64,000 nucleotides of DNA from Physcomitrium patens (Eukaryota; Streptophyta; Bryopsida; Funariales; Funariaceae), in the NCBI RefSeq assembly GCF_000002425.4, contig NC_037270.1, forward strand, positions 4,817,304 to 4,881,303, read 5' to 3'. How positions within the stretch are numbered: the first letter of the stretch is position 1; every line of letters begins with the position of its first letter. The translations under genes and the position numbers were made by a program. Of this stretch, positions 60,552 to 64,000 are shown in pieces. The notes beneath the pieces were generated by a model. It did not search any database and was not told where the DNA came from. It saw only the letters and a list, made by a program, of their open reading frames with translations.

Positions 60552-60587
<36 letters not shown>

Positions 60588-61080
60588 CTATAAAAAATAA
60601 GAAAAAAAATATATAAAAGACATAACAATAAAGTAAAACTAAAAGGACTGTTGAAAGTAAAAATACATACATATATAATTTAAAATATATGTATTTTAAA
60701 TATATTTGACTAAAAAGTCACTCTCATCCAAAAAATTAATGTAAAATATTAATGAGAAAATACTAATGAGAGAATGTGACATACCTTCTCTGTTTTTAGA
60801 AATCTACCAATAGCTATAAAGACCCTTGAAATTAAAAAATAATAAAATAATAAAAATAAATAAACATATCACTAATATATCATCACAATAATTCCTTTAT
60901 GTATGCACATAGATGAATGAGATATTCATGCTTCAAACAAGTAATCAAATACATATTTTATACTGTAATCTGAGATTTCAATTATGTAATAAAGGACACC
61001 AATCTAGACAAAATGAACGGAGCACTATGTAAACCTTTAATATAAATGGAAGACCATTCAGGTTTTAATACTCAAAGCAA
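59781..61080. other. AT-rich intergenic DNA, no gene recognised
   Basis: Low-complexity A/T DNA with a TA microsatellite at 60553-60586. No domain was read on either strand. Confidence 0.55.
60553..60586. repeat. (TA)n microsatellite
   Basis: An alternating T/A run of about 34 bp. Confidence 0.95.
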
Positions 61081-62710
61081 TAATTCAAGCATGGATACAG
61101 ATTTTACTTTGAGCACAGTGGGGTCGCAACAACGCTGACACTACATTGTTTCTGTTCTTTGTCACCCTCGTCACCACCGCCAGCTTCCTCACTGATGGTT
61201 ACTCAGATCAGGTTTGCTCGCAGAAGGATATATCTCCGTTTCGCTACATTCCTCACCCACTTTCACCGACACAGCGACATCCCCGAGGAGCGCTTGATGT
61301 GAATGGCGTCATCACATTGCTCTCATTCGAAAGTCGGGATGGCACGACATTGCATCATATTGACACCACCTTTTCTTTTTTATTAAAAAATCCACTGTTT
61401 TTTTCTTATTTTCTTTTTTGTGTGTGTGTATGTGTCGGTGGGTCATGTCACTAGCTGGTTGCTTTTGCCGCGACGCCGCTCCAGTGCCCCCATCAAGCCC
61501 AACATTATGCGCTTCGTCACATCTCCAAGTCCTGGGTCGCTGAGATGTTGACACTTGGAGGGTGGACCACAGTAGCGCTGAGCGCAAACTTCGCAAATCC
61601 CATGTGAGCAATTAGAGATAAGCGGTGCCGTCCATGTCTTTGATGTCGTTCTCTGTACTCCGCTGCGACTTTCAGCTCTCACTCTCTCGTCATCTTGTTG
61701 TCATGACGAGCGAGGTTCATGGCAATTGCTAAAGGTACTGTTTCAGCTGGTCTTCCGTTGTCACTAGGTGGCGTCTATGCACTTACATCTGGTCACACGT
61801 ATCCATTGAATTAATGTGAAACTGATAGTTCTGAGACGGTTGTAGTGCAAGTTTTGAAAATGTAGAACAGCGGAAAAAAAGAAAAAAATTACTGCAAATG
61901 TATGTTATGTTAACCTCTCATAAGGTGGCGCGCAATACCTGTATGAACACTGCATGATCAAGAAATGGATCGATGGAATTGCATATAAATGTGAATTGTT
62001 CTTTGTTAGAAGAAATGCTTCCGAAGAAAGCAGCCAACCTTTCTTTGTTAATCTTGAACGAGTGCAGATTTCTCATACAAACTCAAACATTGTCGTGCAA
62101 GGTTGTAGTTGAGTGCGCGTAAGTCAAGTTTTTGCCACGGCAGTATTTAGGAAGTAGATGGGGCTGGTTATTATGCATTCTACGTTCTTCTAAAATAAGT
62201 CTCTGGAAGTAAAGAAGACCATATATTGCTTAACACCCATCCTTGGGACCTTCTGCTGTTTACAACAAGCAAGTAGATAATTTAAAGCTTGGGAGGGTGT
62301 TACTAACAATACACTCCCAGGCTCAATGTCAAACAAGGTGAAAATGGAAAAATTAAAAATGAAATTAAACAGCACAAATCTCAGACTAACCAACACTGAT
62401 ATACAGTTGTTAAATTCACACGGCATTCCTTGGATTGAAAATCAAGCTAAATAATAAAAGAAAGAAAATAAGCACATTGAGAAAGGTCAGGAAAAATAAA
62501 GTCGGACTGGATGGGAAAAAGCTTTGCTTTTACAACCCAACAATCCGTGCATTTACAACCGGAGGGGACGGCACCAACGAACTCCAAACTTAATACCGAT
62601 CGACTGTACAAGTTTCGCAAACCTGGAATGTGAGTCAGATTTCAATGGTAACGTCGAATTCATGATATGTTACAAAACGCCGAGAAATACGCAGAAATCA
62701 GTCGTCCCAC
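61081..62710. other. GC-richer flank left of the bHLH gene
   Basis: The composition is genic from about 61.08 kb. The part next to 62710 should contain the 3' UTR of the bHLH gene. A - strand frame at 61443-61682 is Cys-containing (NCSHGICEVCAQRYCGPPSK) but overlaps another open frame, has no splice-consistent partner that I found and matches no family I know. It is left uncalled. Confidence 0.4.
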
Positions 62711-63994
62711 TCATGAGCTCGTGATTTGAGTGGCGCTAGCAGCTTTGAGCTTCGCAATCGTCTCTTGGAGCTCGGAAACTTTCACTTGCAGCGACTTCAC
62801 ATACTCCACAGTTTCGTCCAGCATATCAGCCGTGTTGGTCGTCTTTTCCATATTGGGCACCAGGTCCTGCAATTTCTTCATTCGCTCACTGATGCGAGTC
62901 CGCCTCACGCGCTCCGCTATGCTCCTGGGGTGGGTGGCACATCCACGCTTGGCCCGAGCTCGCATCTGGACGTAATGGTCATCAGTGTTAAGGCTCATGT
63001 TTGGCACATCTCCAGATGTTGGCAAGCTCATGTGGCGGATAAGACCAGTGGACTGGTTATTGTTCAGCCGGTATGATTTGGAGTTCAACTCCGAGCCACT
63101 CGATATCTCGTTTTCTCCCACAAACCCTCGTTGCCTCTTTCCCCCTGGAGTGCCTGATGAGCAAACATCATATTCCAGACCATTAGTGAATCAAACTCCT
63201 GTGAAATCCAAACCTGAACGCACCACATTGAAAGAAAGAATTGAAGATATCAACAGCCAAAAATCTCATAAATTGGTTCAATACCTGGGCTTGTTGGCAT
63301 AGAAGTCACAGTATCGTTGTTCAACAAATCGTCCTGTGAATACATAGCCGCTTTGAGTCCACTAAGAAGACTGTTATCCTCCGACGTCCCTGAGATGCTA
63401 TCCTCCGACTGATGCTCCTCTAAAATTTTAGTTATATCTGGCTTTGGTTTTCTCTTCTCTGCAACTGGCACACTCTTCTGGCGTACTAACTCAGTGCTTT
63501 TCGCAGGTGGGAAGAGACTTGTAAATGTGTCTGTAAACACCCCCATGAATCGACCCCATAAGAAAACCTATGCATAAAGTTTATGACATCTTGAACAAAA
63601 AGAAATACATGAAGAGAAATCTCAACGCACCAGCATTCTGAGTCTTGACGGCACCAAGAGCAGACATTGCAGCTCTTCGACTAAAATCGCTGTCAGGCGA
63701 TAGGAACTGCTCAAATCCGTTCATACTACTGCCACTATCCGTTCTTTCCACGTCCATCTGCTCAGAAATGGACGTCAGCCCACCCTCAGTGAACAAGGGA
63801 TCAAAGGTGGAATTTCCTAGGGAAGATGGAATCTGAGAGAATGCGTCATCCGCCAGAGCTTGCATGAAAGCGCTCGGTGCAGAGTGATAACGATGGAGCC
63901 CACCCCCAGGGGGTCCAGGGGCAGGGGCAGGGGCCTGGCTCATGATCGGCATGAAGCCGTCGCAAACTGCACCAAAAGAGGAATTTGCGTGCAT
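62711..63994 (-). CDS. bHLH transcription factor, FBH/bHLH122-like (start near the window edge)
   Basis: This is a DNA-binding nuclear regulator. Predicted exons: 63994-63631, 63530-63285, 63153-62711, with GT-AG junctions and closing phases, giving 350 residues if ATG 63994-63992 is the start. The frame is open to the window edge, so a further upstream Met is possible. The bHLH domain (about residues 265-330) has the basic region [20 protein letters not shown] with the His-Glu-Arg-type contact set typical of E/G-box binders (here the Glu in AERVRR). The helices are [16 protein letters not shown] and [17 protein letters not shown]. The N-terminal block [16 protein letters not shown] and the linker [10 protein letters not shown] before the domain are hallmarks of the plant group containing bHLH122 and the FLOWERING BHLH proteins. 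The whole bHLH domain lies in one exon. Confidence 0.9.
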
Positions 63995-64000
63995 GTCCAA

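Noticed and set aside
1..64000. CRISPR arrays, bacterial operons, rRNA genes, organelle DNA insertions
   Set aside because: No regularly spaced repeats, Shine-Dalgarno-led gene strings, rRNA blocks or long plastid/mitochondrial coding stretches were seen. The genes are spliced and nuclear.

Overview
This is a eukaryotic nuclear segment from a land plant, most likely a moss-type bryophyte. The evidence is spliced genes with GT-AG introns, two nuclear genes for the chloroplast photosystem II protein PsbW, a chloroplast-type ribosome recycling factor, an alpha carbonic anhydrase with a probable thylakoid-lumen leader, and a plant-specific bHLH factor. The species cannot be fixed from the sequence. 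The intergenic DNA is extremely AT-rich and full of decayed Ty3/gypsy and Ty1/copia elements, which fits moss genomes but is not proof.

The window is a mosaic of GC-richer gene islands in AT-rich repeat DNA. From 1 to about 12.3 kb there is a transposase fragment cut by the window edge, a decayed chromodomain-bearing Ty3/gypsy element carrying a reversed solo LTR, a 1.3-kb family-B repeat and a solo LTR. From 12.5 to 16.8 kb lies a tandem PSBW pair on the + strand. From 17.9 to 24.0 kb is a decayed Ty1/copia element (- strand) with a second family-B repeat inside it. From 24.5 to 38.4 kb are two - strand genes: a 15-exon gene of unknown function and a 9-exon alpha carbonic anhydrase. From 40.8 to 42.3 kb is a small coiled-coil protein gene (+). 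From 46.0 to 50.3 kb is an 11-exon plastid ribosome recycling factor gene (+). From 54.0 to 59.8 kb is a second Ty3/gypsy element (-), with LTRs of the same family as the first. From 62.7 kb to the end is a - strand bHLH gene whose start is close to or beyond the edge.

Three of the five loci act in the chloroplast: PsbW in photosystem II, the probable lumenal carbonic anhydrase in inorganic-carbon/proton chemistry, and RRF in plastid translation. They are separate transcription units, so their closeness is not evidence of an operon. Exon models were built by hand by matching reading phases across GT-AG sites. In the carbonic anhydrase, RRF, bHLH and coiled-coil genes the phases close cleanly and family motifs cross the junctions. 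The 15-exon gene also closes, but its family is not assigned, and its internal stop codon lies inside a consensus splice donor.
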